The notes beneath the pieces were generated by a model. That model searched no databases and was not told the DNA's origin. It saw nothing but the letters and a program-made list of their open reading frames with translations. The translations under genes were made by a program, and so were the position numbers. Positions 7,928 through 16,295 of a stretch of DNA of 40,790 nucleotides are shown piece by piece. Location of the stretch: the NCBI GenBank assembly GCA_002415025.1, contig DIBR01000064.1:75351-116140 (forward strand), in the 5' to 3' direction. The stretch comes from Spongiibacteraceae bacterium UBA5047 (GTDB lineage: Bacteria > Pseudomonadota > Gammaproteobacteria > Pseudomonadales > Spongiibacteraceae). Each line of letters starts with the position of its first letter. The stretch's first letter is position 1.

Positions 7928-10900
7928 CTATTGAAGCTGTCGCCAGGACTGCCGTCCCAGGGAACCATCGGTGCTTTTTTCTCGCGTGACACCGATGGTA
8001 CCACTGGAGCCGGATGTGTACTTGTACTCTTTTTCACCGGCGCTGACGATACCGGGTGTTTTGATCATTTCTTCATGGCCGAGGCCACTGACAGGCACCC
8101 ATGCGCCATTCACCTTGATATAGTCACCTTCAGTAAACTGGGTGTCGTCATTGATATCAAAGACCGAGAATGACAGGCGACCGCCGTTGTTGGCATCAAC
8201 TTCCATCAGCCACCCGTTGCCGCCAAAACCGCAGGGGTCATTGTCCGGAACACTGCTGGTAAAAATCATCCGGCCTGCGCGCAGTATTGCGCGTGAGATA
8301 ACACGCTCGCCAGTGCCCGTTGTTGTTGCCGGTGGTAATAGTTCGAGGCGCCAGCCGCTGCTAACCGGCGTACCCGCACTATTGTTGCTGACCGCGCGTA
8401 CCTGTTGCGGAGTGTTGCTGGGGCTGCCGTTATTTTGCAAGGTTCCCACACCTTGAAAAATGATGGTCTGTTTTATCAGATCGGCGCGCTTAACCTGGGT
8501 ACCCTGATCGCGGATGCCGTAGAAATCCTGTATCTGGGGGTCAGCAACAATCACACCGTCGTCTGTTTCAAAATACTTGCCGGTACCGAAGTAAACCATA
8601 AAACCGCTGGTTTCATGGTTGCCGACAACCGGGCGTGATGTGATGGGTTGCCTAAGGCCGTCATTGCCCGTGGCCACAAACAGCGGGGCGGGGTTGCCGC
8701 CAACTTTGATGGCCACATCCCAGCTGCTTACCGAGTTACCGCTAAGGTCGAATTTCCATAGATTGCCTTGCAGGTCGCCGGCGTAAACCAGATCGGTGAT
8801 GCGGTCGTTGTTGGTGTCTACCGGGACTACAGAGGCCAGGCCGTTGCGGCTACCACTGAAACCCGTATCGATCGCTTTGATGAGGGCGCCGGTTTTCAAA
8901 TCAACAATCATGAGTTTGATTTTGTCCCCGCTGTTGTAACCGTTGCCGAAAATCGCTACCCAGCGGTCACCGGCTTTCAGGCGGGCGATAACGGGGTTGC
9001 TCATGGCCACCCCGAGTTTGTCACTGTCGGCGCTGTCTGTTGCAAACTCCCACAGAAATTTTCCGGGCCCCATGCTATCGGGGTCGGTGACATCCAGTGC
9101 GAATACAGACCGGCCACCGGCGCCGGTAGAGCCAACCAGAACAGTTTTCCAGCTGCTACCTATATAAGCGTCCACCGCGCGCGGTGAGCCATCCACATAG
9201 TAGAGGTGGTCGTAGTCCGGGTCGGCCAGCTCCGGCAGGTTTTCGTACACTGACAGCGGGACAAATCCGAAGATCTCCTTACCTGTCTGCGCATCAAAAC
9301 CATGCAGCATGCCGTCGTTGCCTCCTACATAGAGCATGTTTCGGCGATCGAGTTTGCCGGACTGAGTGTTGATAAAGTCAGAGTAGGTACTGCCTTCGGT
9401 TCCGGGAAGGGTTGTATAGCCAAAATTCTCCGTTGAACCGACGAAGAATGGATCGGAATTGATGATGTCGCCCAGTATTTTGTTGCGAATTCTCAATCCG
9501 GTTTCGCTTTCCTTGCTCTGATCTCCCCGAATCCAGTTCAGGATATCCTTGCCGTCGTTGTCACTGCCACCGGCCTTGAGAGCATTGCGTTGAAAGATGT
9601 TGAGGCTGTTAAAGTTGCTCTGGGTAAAACTCACGCTGGCAGTGGTGAGGTTACCTTTGCTACCGACCGGGGTGAATATATTTCGCGAGGCAGCTGCGGG
9701 TATTTTACCAGACGCATCGGTCGTCCAGACTTCGCTCTTCAGTGAGCCGTCAGGGTTGAGGTCGAAGGCAATTAATTCACTCGACCAGTCACGGGTGTTA
9801 AAGCGCGCCTGGTAAATCAATGTGCCGGTATCAAGGCGCGTCGAGTTGGTTGCAATTGACGATGCCGAGGATTTGGTTTCCGTGGCGATGGTTTGCAGTA
9901 CGGCCGCCAGTTCCGCCGAGAAGGTGTTGGGGTCGGACGCGCTGAAAAAGCCACCGCCGCTGTTCACCGAGGCGTGAAGAAGGTCGTCAATCCTCGCCAG
10001 ACATTCGTCGCCAGCGCAGTTGGTATCAGCGGTTGCGGGGTTTGGCCAGGTAATGGTTGCACCGCTGTCGATGGCTGCAAAGGCATCGTCGGGGTTGACT
10101 TTTCCGGACACACCCAAGCCGACACCAAAGGTGGTCATGTGCTGCCAGAAGGCAGGGTTGTTGTCTATCGGCGTAACATTGTTGTCCACGTCGGTTCGCA
10201 AATCCCGCTTCCAGTAGTGCATCGCGACGTCTGCAAGTGTGTCGTCTCGACTGTCGCTATAAGGGGATTTGGGGCTATAGGTATAACTGAGGTTGTTTAC
10301 CCCGGTAATCTTTGAGCCAGCAGTACTGTCGTTATCTTTTCGCGCCGCGTCAGTACTGGCTGCGTTGCTGCTGCCGCCCGACCAAAAGCCGTCGGTCATC
10401 AGTACAGAGTAGCTGCGCCGGCATGAAGCATGGCTTGTGGTATCGTCTTCACCGGGCTTGGCCCCCCAGGGCCCCGGGTTGTCTGTGCGTTCAAAGTATT
10501 TGCCGGCCTTGTTCAACGCTTCACGCAAGGGGGTGCCAACAGCAGAAAGGCTACGGCCATAAAGATTGGTGAAAAACTGCTCTTTGTTGGCGCCCTCAAA
10601 GAAGCGCACGCCATCATCAATGACATCTGTGTTAACGCCGTCAACGTCATTGCTGCCCTGATTTAAGGTGCCGAAACCGACGCGCATCCCCGGGCCCTGC
10701 TGTGCAAAGGCAAGACCTATGCCTGCGCGCGAGGCGAGAATACGCGAGCGATAATAGGTGTACCAATTTGCAAAGTTCTGAATCTCCTCGGCATAGCTAC
10801 AGTTGCCATTGTCGGCGTCAGCGCAGTCCGTTCGGTTTTCACGACCGTGTCCGGAGTAGGTGGCGGTGCCGCTTCGAATTTCAACCTTTGTGTAGGTTCC

Positions 10901-11785
10901 GGAAAAAGGTGCGCCACTTTCCTGCCAGTAATACGTCGCTGGCCAGAATTCTTTGGTGAAGAAAGTGTCGCCATTTTTTGACTCGTAGAAGCAACTTCCC
11001 GAAGTGTTGCAGGCCACCCAGGAAGCGGCTTCTTTATTCAGGCTGGTTAAGTCGCGACACCCCTTGGTCGTGATTTCAGGATTGTGGTAGGCACAGTCAG
11101 TCTTAGCGTCAGGATACGATGTAGTATCAGCTTTCGTCCAAGGGCTGTAAGTGACGCCCGGATCGTAGTAAACGGCATTGTTTTGTGGTGACCGAGCTAT
11201 GCGGTTGTAGGCATTGTTGGAGTCGAATGTCGGAACAATGTTGGAGTAATCCGAGCCGCCGTAAACATCGTTAACGCGCGGATAGGTATATCTGGCACTC
11301 CCGATAATAAGCCCGTCGGGCATTTGCTCAAACTGCATGGAGCCGGAGTCATCCAGCAGGAACATCACGTTTGGTTCACTCTGACGGGTTAAAAACAGAG
11401 GAGTTTGGGCAATCTCGTTGGTTTTGACCGGTTCGCAACCTTCCGCGAGGCCTGTAACCTCGAAGTCGCCGCGGCAGCTTCTCACCGCCACAGCATATTT
11501 ATCTTCGTAGACAAAAAATTCGTTGTTGTCACAGCTGCATTTACCGCGATTTCTTATCAGTTTTATGTCCGTTACCTTGGACATATTGGTCATTTCTTTA
11601 AAGCCGTAGCGATCGTCGCGGCAATTTCCAAGTTTGGTGACTGTCTCGGTAATGACGCATTCTTCCTGAGCATGCAGTGAAGCACTGGATACAAAAAAGA
11701 CTGCCAGAACCAGTAGCGCTTGCGATATGTACCAACCCGGTTTGCGCAGGGAATTGCGTGTTTCAATCAGTTCTCGGAAAATCAT
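7928..11785 (-). CDS. pilY1: PilY1/PilC-type pilus tip adhesin and assembly factor
   Basis: 1285 residues with a long N-terminal signal peptide (hydrophobic about 21-36, cleavage probably after SLHA near 39). The N-terminal half holds a VWA-like domain with MIDAS motif FLLDDSGSM (Asp145, Ser147, Ser149). The C-terminal half is the conserved PilC beta-propeller (signatures YVGGNDGMLHGFDA and VFALDVTDP). A calcium-binding loop of D-x-N-x-D-x-x-x-D type is visible as DTNNDRITD at about 988-996, as in Pseudomonas PilY1, where calcium binding controls pilus extension and retraction. Several cysteines before the VWA domain probably form disulfides. The start has GAGG eight bases upstream. It is in operon with minor pilins. 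Confidence 0.93.
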   Translation of the reverse strand: MIFRELIETRNSLRKPGWYISQALLVLAVFFVSSASLHAQEECVITETVTKLGNCRDDRYGFKEMTNMSKVTDIKLIRNRGKCSCDNNEFFVYEDKYAVAVRSCRGDFEVTGLAEGCEPVKTNEIAQTPLFLTRQSEPNVMFLLDDSGSMQFEQMPDGLIIGSARYTYPRVNDVYGGSDYSNIVPTFDSNNAYNRIARSPQNNAVYYDPGVTYSPWTKADTTSYPDAKTDCAYHNPEITTKGCRDLTSLNKEAASWVACNTSGSCFYESKNGDTFFTKEFWPATYYWQESGAPFSGTYTKVEIRSGTATYSGHGRENRTDCADADNGNCSYAEEIQNFANWYTYYRSRILASRAGIGLAFAQQGPGMRVGFGTLNQGSNDVDGVNTDVIDDGVRFFEGANKEQFFTNLYGRSLSAVGTPLREALNKAGKYFERTDNPGPWGAKPGEDDTTSHASCRRSYSVLMTDGFWSGGSSNAASTDAARKDNDSTAGSKITGVNNLSYTYSPKSPYSDSRDDTLADVAMHYWKRDLRTDVDNNVTPIDNNPAFWQHMTTFGVGLGVSGKVNPDDAFAAIDSGATITWPNPATADTNCAGDECLARIDDLLHASVNSGGGFFSASDPNTFSAELAAVLQTIATETKSSASSIATNSTRLDTGTLIYQARFNTRDWSSELIAFDLNPDGSLKSEVWTTDASGKIPAAASRNIFTPVGSKGNLTTASVSFTQSNFNSLNIFQRNALKAGGSDNDGKDILNWIRGDQSKESETGLRIRNKILGDIINSDPFFVGSTENFGYTTLPGTEGSTYSDFINTQSGKLDRRNMLYVGGNDGMLHGFDAQTGKEIFGFVPLSVYENLPELADPDYDHLYYVDGSPRAVDAYIGSSWKTVLVGSTGAGGRSVFALDVTDPDSMGPGKFLWEFATDSADSDKLGVAMSNPVIARLKAGDRWVAIFGNGYNSGDKIKLMIVDLKTGALIKAIDTGFSGSRNGLASVVPVDTNNDRITDLVYAGDLQGNLWKFDLSGNSVSSWDVAIKVGGNPAPLFVATGNDGLRQPITSRPVVGNHETSGFMVYFGTGKYFETDDGVIVADPQIQDFYGIRDQGTQVKRADLIKQTIIFQGVGTLQNNGSPSNTPQQVRAVSNNSAGTPVSSGWRLELLPPATTTGTGERVISRAILRAGRMIFTSSVPDNDPCGFGGNGWLMEVDANNGGRLSFSVFDINDDTQFTEGDYIKVNGAWVPVSGLGHEEMIKTPGIVSAGEKEYKYTSGSSGTIGVTREKSTDGSLGRQSWRQLQ

Positions 11786-11821
11786 CTCGATAACCTCTGT
11801 TTGGGCGCCTTTTGTGGCAGA

Positions 11822-12115
11822 TTACTGCGGCAATGCCTGTAGCTGTTGAAGAACAACGAGAGAAGTAATGTCGCTGTCATTGTTTTCGTAGTTCACGATC
11901 TGTCCGGCCTTGAGGTCGGAGAGTGAACGAAGTTTGGTGCTGCTGCTCTTCAGGGCGTGAGCCGACACCCGGAAGTAGCGATTGTCAATTTGAATCAGGC
12001 CTTTTTCCGGCTGCAGGGCTGTAATCTGCCCAACCGTGCCGGCCGCCACAGACCAGGAAGATAAAAATAGTGAAACTGCAAGAGCCGGGGTAGTGAAAAA
12101 ATGTTTTGTTTTCAT
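11822..12115 (-). CDS. Small exported protein in the minor-pilin operon
   Basis: 97 residues from the ATG at 12115, preceded by GAGG; a TTG start four codons upstream is also open. The signal peptide (hydrophobic TTPALAVSLFLSSW, cleavage after VAA near 25) precedes a mature part of about 70 residues with an SH3- or OB-like pattern of short strands (VGQITALQPEKGLIQIDNRYFRV). It lies between pilX and pilY1. In Pseudomonas a small exported protein, PilY2, lies just after pilY1; a PilY2-like role is possible but the position differs and I cannot align the sequences here. Function is unknown. Confidence 0.65.
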   Translation of the reverse strand: MKTKHFFTTPALAVSLFLSSWSVAAGTVGQITALQPEKGLIQIDNRYFRVSAHALKSSSTKLRSLSDLKAGQIVNYENNDSDITSLVVLQQLQALPQ

Positions 12116-12127
12116 AGTGGGCCTCAA

Positions 12128-12661
12128 TCAGTTGCGCCGATACGTTGTCTGGAGGACAACCATGCTTTTGTCAGATACTCCATAGCCACGCGCAGTCACC
12201 CGGTAGAATTCATAGGTGTCCAGCGGTTTGTCAGAATCCAGCGCGGCTTTGGGGTCGTTAATGGCAGAATACTTCTCGATCACAAATTCGGGTTGTTTGG
12301 ATACTTTCGCGAGCTTGTTTGCCATGGCAACCCATCCCTTCGATGTTTTGTCTTTCCAGTCAGGTTCCTTGCATACTGTCCGCGTATCATCGCTGCCGCA
12401 GATTTCGTAGCGGCCGTTGTTGCCGTTGAATGCGCCAATGTTGGCGCCTTCGAGAACATCTTCAGCGGCGCGAATTGACGCTTCGGCGGCCTGAAAAGCC
12501 GTAATGGAATCCCTGGTATTGCCAGAGATGCGTTCCTGCAAGGTCGATATCTGCATGGACGACACTGCCAGCGTTGTGAGAATTAACATAAGCACAAGCG
12601 TTACGATCAGTACGGCGCCGGATTGTGTTTGACGCAAGCCGGTTACATGTAAGGTTCTCAT
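12128..12661 (-). CDS. pilX: Minor pilin PilX
   Basis: 177 residues. After a short basic leader ending QSG, the hydrophobic helix AVLIVTLVLMLILTTLAVSS runs without the Glu5 of major pilins, as is usual for PilX. The following helix TLQERISGNTRDSITAFQAAEASIRAAEDVLEG is a strong family signature (ERISGN and FQAAEA). PilX is one of the minor pilins that prime pilus assembly together with PilV, PilW and FimU and present PilY1 at the tip. The start overlaps the pilW stop (ATGA), so translation is coupled. Confidence 0.88.
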   Translation of the reverse strand: MRTLHVTGLRQTQSGAVLIVTLVLMLILTTLAVSSMQISTLQERISGNTRDSITAFQAAEASIRAAEDVLEGANIGAFNGNNGRYEICGSDDTRTVCKEPDWKDKTSKGWVAMANKLAKVSKQPEFVIEKYSAINDPKAALDSDKPLDTYEFYRVTARGYGVSDKSMVVLQTTYRRN

Positions 12662-13704
12662 GGCAATTTATTCCGAATAGCAAAGACATTGGTCAAGGCA
12701 CGCCGGTAGCGCCCATCGTTGTTGGCTATGTTTGCCCCGTTATACTCGACCACCTGGGTAAGATCAGATCCGGTGGTATGGACCACATTGTCGTCGTCGC
12801 CCACAAGGAGCAGCTCCAGCCGAACACTGAGTACTTCACTCCAGTTGGCGACATTAGCGGCGTCGACGTATCGATCGATATTGGCGTCGTCGTTAGTGTC
12901 TTCGCCATAGGTGATTTGCAGATCTTCAACCCCTTCTACCAGCTCGTAGGCTGTTGGCGCAGCGCCCCCGGAGCCAGCGCTTCGGCGTTGAATATACAGG
13001 GCGTGAACCGGGTTTCCGTTGGTGGTTGTGCGACCTGTGTCGCGAACGAAATAATCGACAGTTTCGAAAGCAAAAATTTCCGCATCAGCGCCGTAGGCTT
13101 TGCTGAGCTTGTTGTCGATGTTGACGTTGTTAGCGTGAGCGATGGTGACTGTGCCGGTGTTGTTAGACACGCTGGTGGCAGTGAACAGATCGGCACTCAA
13201 ACAGTCGGTTATAAAAACGTAGTCACCTTTTTGCAGCCCGATAGCGTTGCCGAGGATTTTGATATTGGCGTTTTCTGAATCAAGGTTGCCGGTGAGCTGG
13301 GCCGATGCGCTACTAGCACGGCGGATTTTGATAGTATCGGTGCCGGGAACGGCGTCTAGTGCATTGCCGGCAGCGATGTTATTTTGCCCGACAACGGCCG
13401 TTGCAGAACCCATATCCTTTACATCGTCTGGCGGGTTCGATGAAAGGATATTGATAGGTACGGTGTCAATCGAGGCGCAGCCCATATATCCCGCCATGCG
13501 CAGGTCCTTGCCGAGAAAGTGCAGGGTATAACGACCGGCCTCCTGAATCTGGGACAGTGAATCCTGGATTCGGTAGCTGGTATTGGCAGCGATGAAAGTC
13601 TGCAGTACCGCTGCAGTTAGCAGCAGTCCGAGAGTAATGGAGATCATCAGCTCGACTAAACCGAAGCCCTGGCTATGTCTTCTTTGAGTTGTTGTTTTCA
13701 TCAT
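12658..13704 (-). CDS. pilW: Minor pilin PilW
   Basis: 348 residues, a typical length for PilW. The leader ends at HSQG, followed by FGLVELMISITLGLLLTAAVL with Glu5, a prepilin signature. The region after it (SLSQIQEAGRYTLHFLGKDLRMAGYMGC) is the PilW family hallmark. The long C-terminal part is mostly beta-rich. Start and stop overlap both neighbours by four bases, so fimU-pilV-pilW-pilX are one translationally coupled set. Confidence 0.9.
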   Translation of the reverse strand: MMKTTTQRRHSQGFGLVELMISITLGLLLTAAVLQTFIAANTSYRIQDSLSQIQEAGRYTLHFLGKDLRMAGYMGCASIDTVPINILSSNPPDDVKDMGSATAVVGQNNIAAGNALDAVPGTDTIKIRRASSASAQLTGNLDSENANIKILGNAIGLQKGDYVFITDCLSADLFTATSVSNNTGTVTIAHANNVNIDNKLSKAYGADAEIFAFETVDYFVRDTGRTTTNGNPVHALYIQRRSAGSGGAAPTAYELVEGVEDLQITYGEDTNDDANIDRYVDAANVANWSEVLSVRLELLLVGDDDNVVHTTGSDLTQVVEYNGANIANNDGRYRRALTNVFAIRNKLP

Positions 13705-14147
13705 AACTCTGTCACAAAGGTAAAACTTTCTGTGTCGCCGGCGTTGGCTTCACGCGTTTCGCTGACACGGCTTTCATCCCACTGAATAACGACAGTGAAG
13801 GTTGATCCGTTGCGGGTAATCGACGCATCTCCCGCGGGAAGGCGGGCGCCTACCTCTGCCAGCCAGTCCTGAAGATCGATATCAGCTACAGAATTTCCTT
13901 TTGGCGCACTGTCCGCTAAAGCAATGTCATAGCTGCCTGCGATGGCCTGATTGCGATTGGCGCGCATGCGGTCAATCACGTCGTAGGACAGGATGGTTGC
14001 GTAGGAGCGCGTATTGGCAAGTTGATTGAATTTCACGGAATTCAATTGCAAGCTCGCCGCGCCAAGCACACCAATCACGGTGATTAAGACGGCAATCATT
14101 ACCTCAATCAGGGTAGCGCCGCGTTGTTTGTGGGTCATGGTGAGCAT
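13701..14147 (-). CDS. pilV: Minor pilin PilV
   Basis: 148 residues. The ATG at 14147 has GAGG seven bases upstream; a second in-frame ATG at 14138 would give an ATGA overlap with the fimU stop. The leader HKQRG is followed by ATLIEVMIAVLITVIGVLGAASLQ, a prepilin helix with Glu5, and a section on removal of N, R and M-rich residues typical of PilV (SYDVIDRMRANRNQA). PilV is a core minor pilin of the pilus initiation complex. It overlaps pilW by four bases. Confidence 0.88.
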   Translation of the reverse strand: MLTMTHKQRGATLIEVMIAVLITVIGVLGAASLQLNSVKFNQLANTRSYATILSYDVIDRMRANRNQAIAGSYDIALADSAPKGNSVADIDLQDWLAEVGARLPAGDASITRNGSTFTVVIQWDESRVSETREANAGDTESFTFVTEL

Positions 14148-14677
14148 GCGGTATCCTCAATGCTGACGTGGCCGGTATGTTTTAGCCGAATGCTGCGGTC
14201 AACGTCTGAATTACATTTACCGGGGTAAGACTGATAGGAAAAGACGGATTCACTACCCACGGCGGTGTCCAGAAAGCCTTCACTGGTAAACGTAAATGTC
14301 GTTGTGTTATTGGTAACAGAAAGATCTGCATTGCTTTTGAAACCGGAGATTTCGCGGATTTCTTCACCGGCGTCATAAGTGTTGTCCGCGTCGGCATCAA
14401 TCCATAAACGAAAACCTTGCTCCCAATTGCTGCCCGATATCGCTGACAGATTGACATTCTCGCCGCGGGATATGGCTTCCGAACGGGCGAGGCCTACGGT
14501 TCTGATAAATTCGCGCGCTTCGGCTGACGCTCGCGAGCGATCCAGGAATTCGACTAGATTTGGCACGCCGATACCCAGTAATACAACGCTAACAGCCATT
14601 ACTGTCAGCAGCTCTATCAGGGTGAATCCGTTCGATCTATTGGATATTTTCGAGTTACTCAAGCGCATCCACCTCAT
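14135..14677 (-). CDS. fimU: GspH/FimT-family minor pilin (FimU position)
   Basis: 180 residues if started at the ATG at 14677, which forms an ATGA overlap with the upstream metallopeptidase stop; the ATG at 14668 and one at 14692 are alternatives. The leader ends in NRSNG before FTLIELLTVMAVSVVLLGIG, with Glu5. Next comes LVEFLDRSRASAEAREFIRTVGLARSEAISRG, the typical GspH/FimT helix with the LARSEAI motif. The C-terminus has a Cys pair (GKCNSD and DTACSP). Being first before pilV, it occupies the fimU slot of the Pseudomonas operon; fimT is the alternative name. The coupling to the upstream regulatory gene is unusual. Confidence 0.85.
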   Translation of the reverse strand: MRWMRLSNSKISNRSNGFTLIELLTVMAVSVVLLGIGVPNLVEFLDRSRASAEAREFIRTVGLARSEAISRGENVNLSAISGSNWEQGFRLWIDADADNTYDAGEEIREISGFKSNADLSVTNNTTTFTFTSEGFLDTAVGSESVFSYQSYPGKCNSDVDRSIRLKHTGHVSIEDTACSP

Positions 14678-15588
14678 CCAAGTACCAGCCATTGAAACAA
14701 TGCCGCAGGCACCAAAACCATGGCAAAGGCGATTGTAAACAGCAGGATAGTCGGCAACCGGCTGGTATCACTGTGCTGCAGTTTTAGTACGGACAGAATA
14801 CGTTGCTCGATATGATCACCAATAAATCCCAGTGCCGATACCGGCAGGCTGGCGCTCTGTAGACGGGCAACTTTCAATAAGGTGCCTGCTACCTCGTCGG
14901 CAGGTTGGAAGCGGGTGGCATCAAGATCGCAAGCTTGTTCGCAGAGCAGATTATAGTCGTCAAGTTGCCGCTCCAGCAGCTTGGTCGGAAGTACGATGGT
15001 AAATAGGCGAGCCGTCAACTGACTCAGGTTGTCACGGCGTCGCAGGTGGGCTTCCTCATGGTTCAGAATGCAGGCGATATCTTCCTCGCTACACTGCTCA
15101 AGTAACCCGTCGGTCAGATAAATTCGGGGTTTGAGCCAGCCTAAAGTGAATGCCGCTGGTGAGGAGGAGGGAAGCCTTACAAAGCGGCCTTCATCGCGAC
15201 CGGCAAACTTAAGCTGCTGGGCAAGGCGGTGGGCGGGCAGCCAGTAACGCTTAAAGACAATAAAGCCGCTGCCCAGGAGCCAGACACCAATCACCAAAGC
15301 GGGTATGCCCAGCATGTTGGCACCGCTGGCTGTGATTTCGCAGTGGCCACCCGGGCAATGGGCTTCAGAGCTCATCAGCACAAACAGGGGGGCAAACAAC
15401 AGGGTACAACTAAGTAGCGCGGTAAAGGCTGGCAGCGTGATCCACGCAAATAGCAGGCCGCTGGCAGTGCCGGGGTGCAAGTCACGAAGGAGGCGACGCA
15501 CTACAGGATAGGCGAGGTTTGTCAGGAAGGCGAACAACATCCAGATGGCAAACCAGGTGAAAAGAAAGCCCGGGATGAATTCAATCAT
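14674..15588 (-). CDS. M56 (BlaR1/MecR1-like) membrane metallopeptidase without a penicillin-sensor domain
   Basis: 304 residues with several hydrophobic segments (about 5-25, 45-72, 93-112 and the C-terminal 280-300). The zinc protease motif HEEAH is at 177-181, with a candidate third ligand in CEQACD near 217. In BlaR1/MecR1 an external beta-lactam-binding domain signals this protease to inactivate BlaI/MecI. Here the protein ends after the last membrane helix, so the stimulus is not a penicillin bound in a PBP-like domain; the shorter form is common in non-resistance loci. It overlaps the BlaI-like gene by eight bases and fimU by four, and is probably translated with both. Confidence 0.85.
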   Translation of the reverse strand: MIEFIPGFLFTWFAIWMLFAFLTNLAYPVVRRLLRDLHPGTASGLLFAWITLPAFTALLSCTLLFAPLFVLMSSEAHCPGGHCEITASGANMLGIPALVIGVWLLGSGFIVFKRYWLPAHRLAQQLKFAGRDEGRFVRLPSSSPAAFTLGWLKPRIYLTDGLLEQCSEEDIACILNHEEAHLRRRDNLSQLTARLFTIVLPTKLLERQLDDYNLLCEQACDLDATRFQPADEVAGTLLKVARLQSASLPVSALGFIGDHIEQRILSVLKLQHSDTSRLPTILLFTIAFAMVLVPAALFQWLVLG

Positions 15589-15994
15589 GATTCTGCGTCC
15601 TTTGTTGTCTGCGTTCCTGGATCATGTGTTCCAGGCGGGACAGTGTGTCGTCATCCATTTCTGCGGCGAAGTCGACAAAGCTGGACAGTACAGGCTCCAG
15701 ACTGCCGACCTGAAGCTGATCGATAACGGCGCCAATCAGCGAGCTGGTCAGTTCTGCGCGCTGTACCTTTGCGCTGTAGTAGAAAGCGTGGCCCTGTTTG
15801 CTGCGATCGAGCAGTGATTTGCGGTAGAGGCGCTCCAGAGCCGATTGCACCGTATTTGCGCTGGAGTGACTGGCCAGGCGACCGTGTGCTTCCTTGGCCG
15901 TCAGCGTGGGTTCTTCCCACAGCAGGTTAAGTATCCGGAGTTCGAGTTCTCCAAGATTGGGCAGGGTGTTGCTGTTAGCTTTGGATTTAAACAT
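15581..15994 (-). CDS. BlaI/MecI/CopY-family transcriptional repressor
   Basis: 137 residues from the ATG at 15994; the frame stays open upstream through the hairpin at 16006-16032, but that stretch is not coding-like. The winged helix (LGELELRILNLLWEEPTLTAKEA, then ANTVQSALERLYRKSLLDRSKQGHAFYYS) is a clear match to the family. The C-terminal half (LTSSLIGAVIDQL onward) would be the dimerisation region. Repressors of this family are removed by the partner M56 protease. The likely operator is the dyad ACTTTA-ATC-TAAAGT at 16151-16165, overlapping the candidate promoter. Its operon appears to include the pilin genes downstream. Confidence 0.88.
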   Translation of the reverse strand: MFKSKANSNTLPNLGELELRILNLLWEEPTLTAKEAHGRLASHSSANTVQSALERLYRKSLLDRSKQGHAFYYSAKVQRAELTSSLIGAVIDQLQVGSLEPVLSSFVDFAAEMDDDTLSRLEHMIQERRQQRTQNHD

Positions 15995-16005
15995 GGCCGC
16001 ACACA

Positions 16006-16032
16006 AAAAAACCGATTGGCAATCGGTTTTTT
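16006..16032. terminator. Symmetrical hairpin with A- and T-runs in the BlaI-operon leader
   Basis: AAAAAACCGATT (16006-16017) pairs perfectly with AATCGGTTTTTT (16021-16032) around a GGC loop. It has a T-run on either strand, so it could act as a bidirectional intrinsic terminator. It lies 11 bases upstream of the blaI-like ATG (15994) and downstream of the candidate promoter, so on the minus strand it would sit in the 5' leader and reduce or attenuate expression of the operon. No plus-strand gene ends here. Confidence 0.6.
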
Positions 16033-16143
16033 CTGTTCTTCTTATGGGATTGGTAGTTTGCGGAAGAGGCAATACCAGACTGTTGGCGTATGAAGTTTCT
16101 CGGTGCGCTCAAATCCTTACCAGTTATACGTTTTCGGGCTCAA

Positions 16144-16178
16144 TACTGTGACTTTAATCTAAAGTTGCAGAATGTCAA
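16144..16178 (-). promoter_or_regulatory. Candidate promoter and dyad operator of the BlaI/M56/pilin operon
   Basis: On the minus strand TTGACA (16178-16173) is followed after 16 bases by TAAAGT (16156-16151), a good sigma-70-like pair. The perfect dyad ACTTTA-GAT-TAAAGT (16165-16151 on this strand) covers the end of the spacer and the -10 box, which is where a repressor would block RNA polymerase. BlaI-family repressors bind such short dyads, but this is not the staphylococcal TACA/TGTA sequence. The site lies about 157 bases upstream of the start codon. Confidence 0.5.
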
Positions 16179-16295
16179 ATACGGAAATATCCCTAGCCAC
16201 CTGCCAGAGAGAAAAACAGTAGCGAGAATAATGGCTTGCGTTCAGCCGACAAAGCGTAGACCGGGACTGATAGCGCCATCACTCAAGGTTCCGTA

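Larger units (their letters stand above)
15995..16295. other. Non-coding region between the blaI-like start and the cytochrome fusion gene
   Basis: 301 bases without a credible gene. On the minus strand it holds the candidate promoter of the BlaI operon, a dyad operator, a leader of about 150 nucleotides and a terminator-like hairpin next to the start codon. The bases 16180-16295 lie upstream of that promoter and downstream of nothing on the plus strand; I see no further structure there. Confidence 0.6.

Noticed and set aside
12625..13278. 217-codon plus-strand frame opposite pilW and pilX
   Set aside because: The minus strand carries coupled minor-pilin genes with known signatures; no ribosome site or family on the plus strand.
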